From positions 1-5,081 of the forward strand of contig CALFWN010000045.1 in assembly GCA_937928335.1 (NCBI GenBank): DNA of 5,081 nucleotides. The letters are read 5' to 3'. The notes beneath the pieces are model-generated. The model did not search any database. It worked only from the letters and a program-made list of their open reading frames with translations, and was not told where the DNA came from. The translations under genes and the position numbers were made by a program. Source of the stretch: an uncultured Litoreibacter sp. (GTDB lineage Bacteria; Pseudomonadota; Alphaproteobacteria; Rhodobacterales; Rhodobacteraceae). Of the stretch, positions 1 through 5,081 are shown piece by piece (positions within the stretch are counted from its first letter, which is position 1; every line of letters begins with the position of its first letter).

Positions 1-900
1 CTCCTGGCCCCGCTCACGATCGAGACCTTCTGGATCATCCTGCCCTATGCGGTGATCCTCGCCGCCATCGGCCTGATCGAAAGCCTGCTGACGCTGAACC
101 TCGTGGGGGCGATCACCGGCAAGCGCGGCGGGGCGTCTCAGGAATGTGTGGCGCAGGGCGTGGCCAACACGGTGACCGGCTTTTTCGGCGGCATGGGCGG
201 TTGTGCGATGATCGGGCAATCCATGATCAACGTCAATTCCGGCGGGCGGACCCGCATTGCAGGCATCGCGGCGGCGCTGTTCCTATTGGCCTTCATCATG
301 ATCGGCGCGCCGATCATCGAGCAGATCCCGCTCGCCGCTCTGGTGGGTGTCATGTTCATGGTGGTGATCGGCACCTTTGCGTGGAACAGCTTCAACATCA
401 TCCGCAAGGCCCCGCGCACCGACGCCTTTGTCATCATTCTCGTGACCATCACCACGGTCATGTATGACCTCGCGACGGCGGTGGTGGTGGGTGTCATCGT
501 CTCGGCCCTGGCCTATGCGTGGCAGAACGCCAAGCGCATCCATGCCAAGATCCATGTCACGCCCGAGGGGGCCAAGGTCTATGCCATCGACGGGCCGCTA
601 TTCTTTGGCTCTACCGACGGGTTTGACGAGCTGTTCACCCCGGCCGAGGACCCCTCCTTGGTGGTGATCGATTTTGCGGACAGCCGGGTTGCCGACCAAT
701 CCGCCCTGCAAGCGATTGAGGCGGTGGCCGCCCGCTACGAGGCCGTGGGCAAGAAGGTGCAGCTGCGCCATCTCAGCCGTGACTGCCACCAGTTGCTGAC
801 CAATGCGGGCCAGCTGATGGTCGACAGTGATGACGACCCGAACTACGCCGTGGCGGTGGATTATTCCGTCAGGACGGGGCAGCTGGACGGGGGGCATTAG
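1..900 (+). CDS. SulP-family inorganic anion transporter with C-terminal STAS domain (5' end outside window)
   Basis: Integral inner-membrane transporter of the SulP/SLC26 family, which moves sulfate, bicarbonate or dicarboxylate-type anions; the substrate here is not determinable. The frame is open from base 1, so the gene begins upstream and ~299 C-terminal residues are visible (TAG stop at 898-900). Seen: an ESLLT segment near fragment residues 27-31, then ECVAQGVAN and the hallmark GFFGGMGG / MIGQS / NSGGRTR stretch (about residues 48-88), typical of the anion-binding helices of SulP proteins of the BicA/YbaR-like branch. Further hydrophobic helices lie around 88-108, 110-130 and 140-172. 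From about 185 onward comes a soluble cytoplasmic STAS domain (IDGPLFFGS, VVIDFADS, DQSALQAIE), which in the family regulates transport. One oddity: Gly36 stands where many relatives carry Asp. The downstream neighbour is convergent, so this gene is last in its transcript. Family assignment is firm; substrate is open. Confidence 0.93.
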   Translation, partial: LLAPLTIETFWIILPYAVILAAIGLIESLLTLNLVGAITGKRGGASQECVAQGVANTVTGFFGGMGGCAMIGQSMINVNSGGRTRIAGIAAALFLLAFIMIGAPIIEQIPLAALVGVMFMVVIGTFAWNSFNIIRKAPRTDAFVIILVTITTVMYDLATAVVVGVIVSALAYAWQNAKRIHAKIHVTPEGAKVYAIDGPLFFGSTDGFDELFTPAEDPSLVVIDFADSRVADQSALQAIEAVAARYEAVGKKVQLRHLSRDCHQLLTNAGQLMVDSDDDPNYAVAVDYSVRTGQLDGGH

Positions 901-923
901 CGGCGCGAGGGCGGCAGGGAGGT

Positions 924-939
924 ATGACAGCAATGTCAT
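924..939. other. perfect 16-base hairpin with GCAA loop downstream of the SulP gene
   Basis: ATGACA-GCAA-TGTCAT is a perfect 6-bp inverted repeat with a GNRA-type tetraloop, 24 bases after the SulP stop codon. It is followed by a moderately pyrimidine-rich tract (TTTCC at 939-943, TTTTCCCCC at 951-959). The stem is short and AT-balanced and there is no immediate U-run, so it may be a weak 3'-end or RNA-stabilising hairpin rather than a strong intrinsic terminator. As double-stranded DNA it could instead be a dimeric repressor site, but no gene start lies nearby to be controlled. Confidence 0.4.
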
Positions 940-955
940 TTCCTCTGACCTTTTC

Positions 956-994
956 CCCCTACAAGTTGCGGCTCCAAGCCCCTACATCTTGTGT
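956..994. promoter_or_regulatory. pair of related 16-base sites, the second resembling an NrdR box
   Basis: Two 16-base sites, 956-971 (CCCCTACAAGTTGCGG) and 979-994 (CCCCTACATCTTGTGT), agree at 12 of 16 positions, including an identical CCCCTACA start; their starts are 23 bases apart. The second fits most positions of the published NrdR-box consensus (acaCwAtATaTwGtgt), matching the CTA...AT.TTGTGT core; the first fits less well. NrdR represses ribonucleotide reductase genes and usually binds paired boxes spaced by whole helical turns; 23 bases is only roughly two turns. No nrd gene is in the window and both neighbouring genes end here, so any regulatory role is unproven. Confidence 0.25.
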
Positions 995-996
995 CA

Positions 997-1078
997 GGGG
1001 ATCAATATCCTCGTAGTGTAACGAGCCAACTCCGCTCACGGAATGCCCGCTCTCTTTTTCAGTCAGATATTGATCCCC
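997..1078. repeat. 82-base element bounded by a perfect 13-bp inverted repeat
   Basis: GGGGATCAATATC at 997-1009 is exactly complementary to GATATTGATCCCC at 1066-1078, leaving 56 bases between. Directly against the left arm is a second hairpin, CTCGT-AGTGTA-ACGAG (1010-1025), which would stack on the outer stem with no unpaired base, and then TCCG-CTCA-CGGA (1031-1042). A T5 run lies at 1055-1059. The arrangement resembles either a folded RNA with a closing stem and internal arms, or a very small element with terminal inverted repeats. I found no target-site duplication at the immediate flanks (GTGTCA on the left, GTCTGT on the right) and no open frame inside. The inverted repeat is directly visible; its function is not. 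Confidence 0.6.
1023..1059 (+). terminator. weak candidate rho-independent terminator for plus-strand transcripts
   Basis: GAGC at 1023-1026 can pair with GCTC at 1049-1052, enclosing the TCCG/CGGA hairpin (1031-1042), and the structure is followed by TCTTTTT (1053-1059). It would serve transcripts running rightward from the SulP gene, about 150 bases past its stop. The stem is interrupted by a large internal loop and part of it competes with the hairpin at 1010-1025, so the call is weak. Confidence 0.2.
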
Positions 1079-1102
1079 GTCTGTCTCCCTCTGGGTCTGG
1101 TT

Positions 1103-1112
1103 CCCCGCGGGG
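1103..1112. other. 10-bp GC palindrome CCCCGCGGGG
   Basis: A perfect self-complementary decamer lies about 40 bases beyond the stop codon of the minus-strand reductase gene. As RNA it can only form a 3-4 bp stem because no spacer separates the arms, and no U-run follows on either strand, so it is not a convincing terminator alone. It contains the CCGCGG hexamer. The rest of 1079-1151 shows only a weak GCAG-AGCTG-CTGC hairpin at 1114-1126. Confidence 0.3.
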
Positions 1113-1151
1113 CGCAGAGCTGCTGCAAGCGTGGCCCTTGGATGAGGCGGC

Positions 1152-1760
1152 TCAGCTCTCCCCCGGCCGGTTCAGGCTGAACAGCTCCGTCACCCGTGCG
1201 TAATCGCGATAGCCCAGCCGGGCCAGCGGTTGGAAGCTGGTCACATCAAACAGGCCGTCTTTCAGGCAATCATCGCGCATATGGATGCCGGTCACCTCGC
1301 CGAAAATGGCGATATTCTCCTCCCCCGGCAGCTCCACCACTTTGGTCAGCTTGCACTCCAGATTGGCAGGCGCACTTGCGACGCGGGAGCAGGCAATCGT
1401 GTCACAGGCCACGCGCTCGATCCCGGCATGGTCAAACTCGTCCACCTCGCGGCCATAGGCCCCCGAGGTCATATTCATCGCGTCCCGCGCACCATATTCG
1501 ACGATATTGACGCAAAACACCTCTGTCTCAAGGATGTTGGCGACGCTGTCCTTGCCCTTGGCGCGGTCCGCCTTGCCGGCGGTTGACGAAAACATCACCT
1601 GCGGCGGCACGTAAGCCACGGCGTTGAAAAACGAGTAAGGCGCAAGGTTCTCGCGCCCCTCGGCGTCGCGGGTGGAGATCCAGCCAATGGGCCGGGGGGT
1701 GACAATGGCGTTGAACGGGTTATGCGGCAGGCCGTGGCCATCCTGGGGGCGGTAGAACAA
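1152..1760 (-). CDS. flavin reductase family protein (FMN-binding split barrel)
   Basis: Predicted cytoplasmic protein of 202 residues in the flavin reductase-like split-barrel family, whose members bind FMN and commonly reduce free flavin with NAD(P)H or act as partners of flavin-dependent oxygenases; the substrate here is unknown. Seen: FYRPQDGHGLPHNPF at the N-terminus, then TPRPIGWISTRD (residues 21-32) and NLAPYSFFNAV (38-48), which form the family's flavin-phosphate-binding region, then FCVNIVEY (82-89) and FGEVTGIH (153-160) core strands, ending QPLARLGYRDYARV (177-190). Start choice: a TTG at 1760 is preceded by AGGAGGA (1774-1768) with a 7-base spacer and gives the MFYRP-type N-terminus usual for relatives. 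A TTG at 1787 would add nine residues but would put this ribosome site inside the coding region. It is divergent from the GNAT gene and convergent with the SulP gene, so probably monocistronic. The specific function is open. Confidence 0.9.
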   Translation of the reverse strand: MFYRPQDGHGLPHNPFNAIVTPRPIGWISTRDAEGRENLAPYSFFNAVAYVPPQVMFSSTAGKADRAKGKDSVANILETEVFCVNIVEYGARDAMNMTSGAYGREVDEFDHAGIERVACDTIACSRVASAPANLECKLTKVVELPGEENIAIFGEVTGIHMRDDCLKDGLFDVTSFQPLARLGYRDYARVTELFSLNRPGES

Positions 1761-1767
1761 GGCGGGC

Positions 1768-1774
1768 TCCTCCT
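1768..1774 (-). promoter_or_regulatory. ribosome-binding site AGGAGGA deciding the TTG start of the flavin reductase
   Basis: On the minus strand AGGAGGA occupies 1774-1768, seven bases before TTG at 1760-1758. It is a near-perfect anti-16S match at ideal spacing and is the main reason to prefer this non-AUG start to the upstream TTG at 1787. Confidence 0.8.
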
Positions 1775-1779
1775 GTGGT

Positions 1780-1815
1780 TTGCCCAACTGCTAACGTCAT
1801 GTTACGCCAGCGCAA
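1780..1815. promoter_or_regulatory. candidate overlapping divergent promoters between flavin reductase and GNAT genes
   Basis: The 76-base gap 1761-1836 must drive two divergent genes. Rightward, TTGCCC (1780-1785) and TACGCC (1803-1808) are 17 bases apart and would start RNA about 20 bases before the GTG. Leftward, TTGCGC (1815-1810) and TAGCAG (1793-1788) are 16 bases apart and would start RNA roughly 20 bases before the TTG. Both -35 boxes keep the TTG favoured in alphaproteobacteria; both -10 boxes are poor. If real, the two promoters overlap and could interfere with each other. Confidence 0.25.
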
Positions 1816-1836
1816 GTGTGAATTGAGGCCGCGACC

Positions 1837-2343
1837 GTGGAGATCCGCCAAGAACAACCCGAAGACTGGTGGGAGGTGGAGGCCCTCTATGACCTGTGCT
1901 TCGCGCCGGGGCGCGAGGCGCTGTCATCCTACCGGCTGCGCGACGAGGTTGACCCGGTGGCCAAACTCTCTCGCGTGGCACGCGATGCAGAGGGCGTGTT
2001 GGGCGGGGTGATCCGCTATTGGCCGGTGCGCATCGGCAGCGTGCAGGCTCTGCTGCTTGGCCCGATTGCCGTGCATCCAACCCGGCAGGGCGAGGGGCTG
2101 GGCAGCGCGCTGATGACTGACAGCCTGCAAATCGCGCAAGGCCTCGGCTGGTCCCGCGTGTTGCTGGTGGGCGACGCGCCTTATTACGAGCGGCACGGTT
2201 TCTCGAAAATCATCGGCGTCACCATGCCGCCACCCACCAACCCGGACCGCGTTTTGGCCCGCGCCTTGCAGCCCGGAGCGTGGGATGGCGTGACCGGCCC
2301 GGTGGAGCGGTTGCTGGCCCAGGTTGAAAAACGCCTCTCATAG
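1837..2343 (+). CDS. GNAT-family N-acetyltransferase
   Basis: Predicted cytoplasmic acetyltransferase of 168 residues that would transfer an acetyl group from acetyl-CoA to an unknown amine acceptor. Seen: motif A, LGPIAVHPTRQGEGLG (residues 74-89), in which RQGEGLG is the pyrophosphate-binding loop and LGPIAVHP is strand beta-4; then motif B around LLVGDAPYYERHGF (109-122), with the Tyr pair and RHGF typical of the fold. The end, LQPGAWDGVTG (144-154), resembles the COG3153 group of predicted acetyltransferases. Length is normal for a single GNAT domain. Start: GTG at 1837 with GAGG at 1825-1828, eight bases upstream; an in-frame TGA at 1819-1821 rules out an earlier GTG. The EcsC gene begins 29 bases after the stop, suggesting a two-gene operon. 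The fold is secure; the substrate is unknown. Confidence 0.92.
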   Translation: MEIRQEQPEDWWEVEALYDLCFAPGREALSSYRLRDEVDPVAKLSRVARDAEGVLGGVIRYWPVRIGSVQALLLGPIAVHPTRQGEGLGSALMTDSLQIAQGLGWSRVLLVGDAPYYERHGFSKIIGVTMPPPTNPDRVLARALQPGAWDGVTGPVERLLAQVEKRLS

Positions 2344-2358
2344 CACCAGATATATGCG

Positions 2359-2364
2359 AAGGAG
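2359..2364 (+). promoter_or_regulatory. ribosome-binding site of the EcsC-family gene
   Basis: AAGGAG lies eight bases before ATG at 2373, the strongest plus-strand ribosome site in the window. The whole intergenic stretch 2344-2372 is only 29 bases and holds no visible promoter or terminator, supporting co-transcription with the GNAT gene. Confidence 0.75.
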
Positions 2365-2372
2365 AGGCATCC

Positions 2373-3137
2373 ATGACCCAGACAATTCTGCCACCCGTGA
2401 AAGCGGCCAACCCCAGCAAAGAGGTACAACTAGCAGAGCTCGTGACGCGCTATAAAAGCGCACGCGGCGTTGGCATGCAGGTGGTGGGCCTTCTGGGCAC
2501 GCAGGCGGAAAACCTGCTCGACAAGCTGCCATCCCCCGCCCGTGCCGGGCTTGACAAGGCCACCTTGCAGGCGCTGGAGCTAAGCTTTTCCGCCGCAGCC
2601 ATCACACGCGGCTCAATCCCCGACACAGCCAGCTGGATGACCCGCATGGTCACGGTGACCACCGGGGCGGCAGGCGGTTTTGGCGGCATGACCACCGCGC
2701 TGGCCGAGCTGCCTTTGACCACCACCGTTATTCTGCGTGCGATCCAGGGCATTGCGGCGGAGCATGGCTTTGACCCGTCTCATCCCGACACCAAGGCCGA
2801 TTGTCTGCGCGTCTTTGCCGCCGCCGGGCCGATGTCTGAGGATCAGGGCACTGATCTGAGCTTCCTGACGCTGCGCGCCAGCGTCTCCGGGGCTGCGATG
2901 CAAACACTGCTGGCCAAGGTCGCGCCTAAACTGTCGGTCACGCTGGGTCAGAAACTGGCCGCGCAGACGGTGCCGGTGCTGGGCGCCGTGACCGGTGCTG
3001 CGATCAACTACGCCTTCACCAGCTACTATCAGGACATCGCGCATGTGCAGTTCGGGCTGCGCAAACTGGCCGAAGATACCGGCCATGACCGCGCGGCGCT
3101 GGCCCGCGAATTCGAGGCCCTGGTGCGCAGCACCTAG
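2373..3137 (+). CDS. EcsC-family protein
   Basis: A 254-residue protein recognised as EcsC-family, a group named after a protein encoded with the Bacillus EcsAB transporter but mostly uncharacterised as stand-alone proteins in proteobacteria. Seen: a helical N-terminal part (about 18-70), a small-residue-rich segment VTTGAAGGFGGMTTALAE (95-112) typical of the family core and able to associate with a membrane, LTTTVILRAIQGIAAEHGF (115-133), a PDTKADCLRVFAAAGP stretch (138-153), and a second hydrophobic, glycine-rich stretch VPVLGAVTGAAINYAF (200-215) followed by SYYQDIAHVQFGLRKLAE (217-234). No signal peptide is evident. No EcsA/EcsB transporter genes lie nearby. It probably forms an operon with the upstream GNAT gene. 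Its TAG stop lies in the same CTAG as the ptsP stop. Family call good; role unknown. Confidence 0.85.
   Translation: MTQTILPPVKAANPSKEVQLAELVTRYKSARGVGMQVVGLLGTQAENLLDKLPSPARAGLDKATLQALELSFSAAAITRGSIPDTASWMTRMVTVTTGAAGGFGGMTTALAELPLTTTVILRAIQGIAAEHGFDPSHPDTKADCLRVFAAAGPMSEDQGTDLSFLTLRASVSGAAMQTLLAKVAPKLSVTLGQKLAAQTVPVLGAVTGAAINYAFTSYYQDIAHVQFGLRKLAEDTGHDRAALAREFEALVRST
3122..3134. terminator. hairpin at the shared EcsC/ptsP 3' end, possible weak bidirectional terminator
   Basis: GGTGC-GCA-GCACC is a perfect 5-bp stem with a 3-base loop ending on the base before the EcsC TAG and starting at the last base of the ptsP stop on the other strand. On the plus strand it is followed by TAGCTGTCTTGTTG, only moderately T-rich; on the minus strand no U-run follows. 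With no spacer between the two genes this is the only hairpin placed where a terminator would be needed, but it could be incidental to the coding sequence. Confidence 0.25.
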
Positions 3138-5081
3138 CTGTCTTGTTGCTGGGTGAGCCAGTCCAGCACGGCGGGTCGCACTGATTGCGCGCCGCTGGTG
3201 CGTGCCTCGTCGATCACATCGCGCAATTGGGCAATATTCGTCCGCCGGATCAGGCTTTTCACCGGACCGATTGAGGCCGGGCGCATCGACAGGGTGCCAA
3301 TGCCCATCGCGGCGAAACACAGCGCCTCGATAGGGCGTCCGGCATCCTCCCCGCAAAAGCTCAGCCTGGTGCCGGTCTCCGCGCAGCGGTCCACCACCCT
3401 CTCCAGAAAGGTCAGGAAGCTGACATTGAGCGTGTCATAGCGCTTGCGCACCCGCTCGTTCTCCCGGTCGGCGGCGAAGAAAAACTGCTTGAGGTCATTG
3501 CCGCCAATCGAAATGAAATCGGCCATCTCGAAAAACTGCTTCGGCGCAAAGGCCAGTGACGGGGTTTCCAGCATCGCGCCAATCTTCACGTCGCGCGGCA
3601 CCTCGCGCCCCATCTTTTCCTCTCGGGCCAGCTCATCCTGCACCATCTGGCGCGCCGCACGAAACTCATCAAACTGCGCGATGAAGGGGAACATCACCGA
3701 AAGCGGCCGCCCGGCCGCCCCCCGGATCAGCGCCTGTAGCTGCATCCGCATCACGCCGCGCTTGTCCAGCCCGACCCGGATCGCACGCCAGCCCATCGCG
3801 GGGTTCGGCTCATCCTGCGGCTTCATATAGGGCAGTACCTTGTCGGACCCGATATCAAGCGTGCGAAACACCACCTGCTTGCCAAGAGCGGCATCCATGA
3901 CCGAGCCGTAGATCGCCGCCAATTCCGAGCGGCGCGGCACCGTGGCGCGGGTCAGGAATTGCAGTTCGGTGCGAAACAGGCCAACCCCCTCCGCGCCCGA
4001 GCCTTGCAGGGAGGGCAAATCGGCCATCAGCCCGGCATTCATATGCAGCGCCACGGTGTTCCCGCAGAGCCCGGTGGCCGGCTTGTCCCGGATCGAGGCA
4101 TAGCGCGCCTGCGCCTGTGCCTGCATCGCGATCTTGTCGCGAAACGCGGCCTTCACGCCATCCTCGGGCCGCAGATGCACCACGCCCTGGTCGCCATCCA
4201 CAAGGATCGGGTCGCCATTCAGCGCCTCGGTCAAAATCTTCTTGGCGTTGATCACCAGCGGGATCGCCCAGGCACGCGCCACAATCGCGGCGTGCGAGCC
4301 AACAGAGCCCTCTTCCAGCACGATCCCCCGCAGCTTCTTGCCGTAATCCAACAGCTCCGCCGGGCCAATGTTGCGCGCAATCAGGATCGGGTTTTCGGGC
4401 ATCTCCGCCCCGGTGTCAGCGCCCTGGCCGGTCAGAAGCCGCAACAGGCGATTCGACAGGTCATCAAGGTCGTGCAGCCGTTCGCGCAGATAGGCGTCAG
4501 GCACACGTTCCATCCGGGCGCGGGTGGCGGATTGTTCTTTCTCGACGGCGGCCTCGGCTGACAGGCCAAGCGCGATATCTTCCTCCATCCGCCGCACCCA
4601 GGAGCGGGAATTGGCAAACATCCGATAGGCCTCAAGCACCTTGACCTGCTCTTTGTCAGCCCCGCGCCCCATCGCGCCCAGCATTTCGTCAACCGAAGAG
4701 CGCAGCGTGTCCATCGCCTCTTGCAGGCGGCGCAATTCTTCATGCGGGTCGTCAGAGATCGGGTTGGTGACAACGACGCGTGGCTCGTGCAGATAGACAT
4801 TGCCTTCCGAGGCACCCTCCTGGCCGGTCACCCCGCGAAACAGCACCGGCTGGGTGTGCCGCGCGCCCATCGCGCCTTCGCCGTCGCCCACAAAGGCGCC
4901 AAGCTCTGTCATCTCGGCCAGCACCATCGCGACGACCTCAAGGGCGTAAACCTCGTCTTCCGAATAGCTGCGGGCGTCTTTTGACTGCACCACCAGCACG
5001 CCAAGGCTGTCACCCAGCCGCTGTACCGGCACACCCAGAAAGGAGCTGTAAATCTCCTCGCCGGTTTCCGGCATGAAGCGG
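3134..5081 (-). CDS. ptsP: phosphoenolpyruvate-protein phosphotransferase PtsP, enzyme I of the nitrogen PTS (N-terminus outside window)
   Basis: Cytoplasmic enzyme that takes phosphate from phosphoenolpyruvate onto a histidine and passes it to NPr (PtsO/HPr-like), starting the PTS-Ntr regulatory relay. Numbering is from the internal Met at 5074; the frame stays open to the window edge. Relatives are about 750 residues, so roughly 100 N-terminal residues are missing. Seen: the end of a GAF sensor domain (PETGEEIYSSFLGVPV, LGVLVVQS, about 1-58), which separates PtsP from sugar-PTS PtsI; a helical HPr-binding region (about 75-215); the phosphohistidine domain with GSVGSHAAIVARAWAIP (256-272), His261 being the phosphorylated residue; and a PEP-binding barrel (about 325-620) with GLFRTE (365-370), RTLDIGSDK (404-412), MLETP (501-505), GGNDL (524-528) and catalytic Cys574 in CGEDAGRP. 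All key catalytic residues are present. The stop overlaps the convergent EcsC stop. In many alphaproteobacteria ptsP follows lysC, which cannot be checked here. Confidence 0.96.
   Translation of the reverse strand, partial: RFMPETGEEIYSSFLGVPVQRLGDSLGVLVVQSKDARSYSEDEVYALEVVAMVLAEMTELGAFVGDGEGAMGARHTQPVLFRGVTGQEGASEGNVYLHEPRVVVTNPISDDPHEELRRLQEAMDTLRSSVDEMLGAMGRGADKEQVKVLEAYRMFANSRSWVRRMEEDIALGLSAEAAVEKEQSATRARMERVPDAYLRERLHDLDDLSNRLLRLLTGQGADTGAEMPENPILIARNIGPAELLDYGKKLRGIVLEEGSVGSHAAIVARAWAIPLVINAKKILTEALNGDPILVDGDQGVVHLRPEDGVKAAFRDKIAMQAQAQARYASIRDKPATGLCGNTVALHMNAGLMADLPSLQGSGAEGVGLFRTELQFLTRATVPRRSELAAIYGSVMDAALGKQVVFRTLDIGSDKVLPYMKPQDEPNPAMGWRAIRVGLDKRGVMRMQLQALIRGAAGRPLSVMFPFIAQFDEFRAARQMVQDELAREEKMGREVPRDVKIGAMLETPSLAFAPKQFFEMADFISIGGNDLKQFFFAADRENERVRKRYDTLNVSFLTFLERVVDRCAETGTRLSFCGEDAGRPIEALCFAAMGIGTLSMRPASIGPVKSLIRRTNIAQLRDVIDEARTSGAQSVRPAVLDWLTQQQDS

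Noticed and set aside
1001..1074. ATCAA (1001-1005) and TTGAT (1070-1074) as FNR/FnrL half-sites
   Set aside because: FNR boxes read TTGAT-N4-ATCAA; here the order is inverted and the halves are about 64 bases apart, so they are better seen as part of the 13-bp inverted repeat.
997..1078. Integron attC site or retron msr-msd
   Set aside because: The attC core sites (RYYYAAC/GTTRRRY) are absent at the arm ends, and there is no integrase, reverse transcriptase or cassette gene in the window.
991..1084. Target-site duplication proving a transposable element
   Set aside because: Bases directly outside the inverted repeat (GTGTCA and GTCTGT) share no exact direct repeat, so insertion cannot be shown.
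827..1203. Two small plus-strand frames spanning the 901-1151 gap (827-1021 and 991-1203)
   Set aside because: They overlap the ends of real genes, lack good ribosome-binding sites, and their predicted peptides show no domain or family resemblance.
2613..3356. Long open frame on the minus strand opposite the EcsC gene (247 codons)
   Set aside because: It lies across EcsC and the end of ptsP, is rich in Arg, His and Gln as expected from reading high-GC codons out of frame, shows no recognisable domain, and would overlap two well supported genes.
3959..4561. Open frame on the plus strand antisense to ptsP (200 codons)
   Set aside because: It is entirely inside ptsP, which has intact catalytic motifs; the composition is typical of antisense frames in GC-rich DNA and no domain is visible.

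Overview
The window looks like chromosomal DNA from a high-GC alphaproteobacterium, most likely a Rhodobacteraceae/Roseobacter-type genome. This rests on strongly GC-biased third codon positions, frequent GTG/TTG starts, and the alphaproteobacterial style of the GAF-containing PtsP. No species can be assigned from sequence alone. No tRNA, rRNA, CRISPR array, insertion sequence or phage gene was seen.

Layout: (1) bases 1-900, plus strand: the C-terminal ~299 residues of a SulP-family anion transporter with a STAS tail, cut by the window's left edge. (2) 901-1151: a 251-base non-coding gap between two convergent 3' ends. It is unusually structured: a perfect 6-bp hairpin with a GCAA loop, two related 16-base sites of which one resembles an NrdR box, and a perfect 13-bp inverted repeat enclosing 56 bases. 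(3) 1152-1760, minus: a flavin reductase-family (FMN split-barrel) protein that most likely starts at a TTG behind an AGGAGGA ribosome-binding site. (4) 1837-2343, plus: a GNAT acetyltransferase starting at GTG, divergent from the reductase across a 76-base gap. (5) 2373-3137, plus: an EcsC-family protein 29 bases behind the GNAT gene, probably co-transcribed. (6) 3134-5081, minus: ptsP (enzyme I of the nitrogen PTS), lacking its N-terminus at the right edge and converging on the EcsC gene so closely that both stop codons lie in one CTAG palindrome.

Functionally this is mostly ordinary housekeeping and accessory content: anion uptake, a flavin-dependent reductase, an acetyltransferase, an uncharacterised EcsC protein and the first phosphotransferase of PTS-Ntr. 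No pathway links all of them. I did not find a convincing new multi-gene system. The least explained piece is the 901-1151 gap, especially 956-1078, which could be a small mobile-element relic, a structured RNA, or an orphaned regulatory region.
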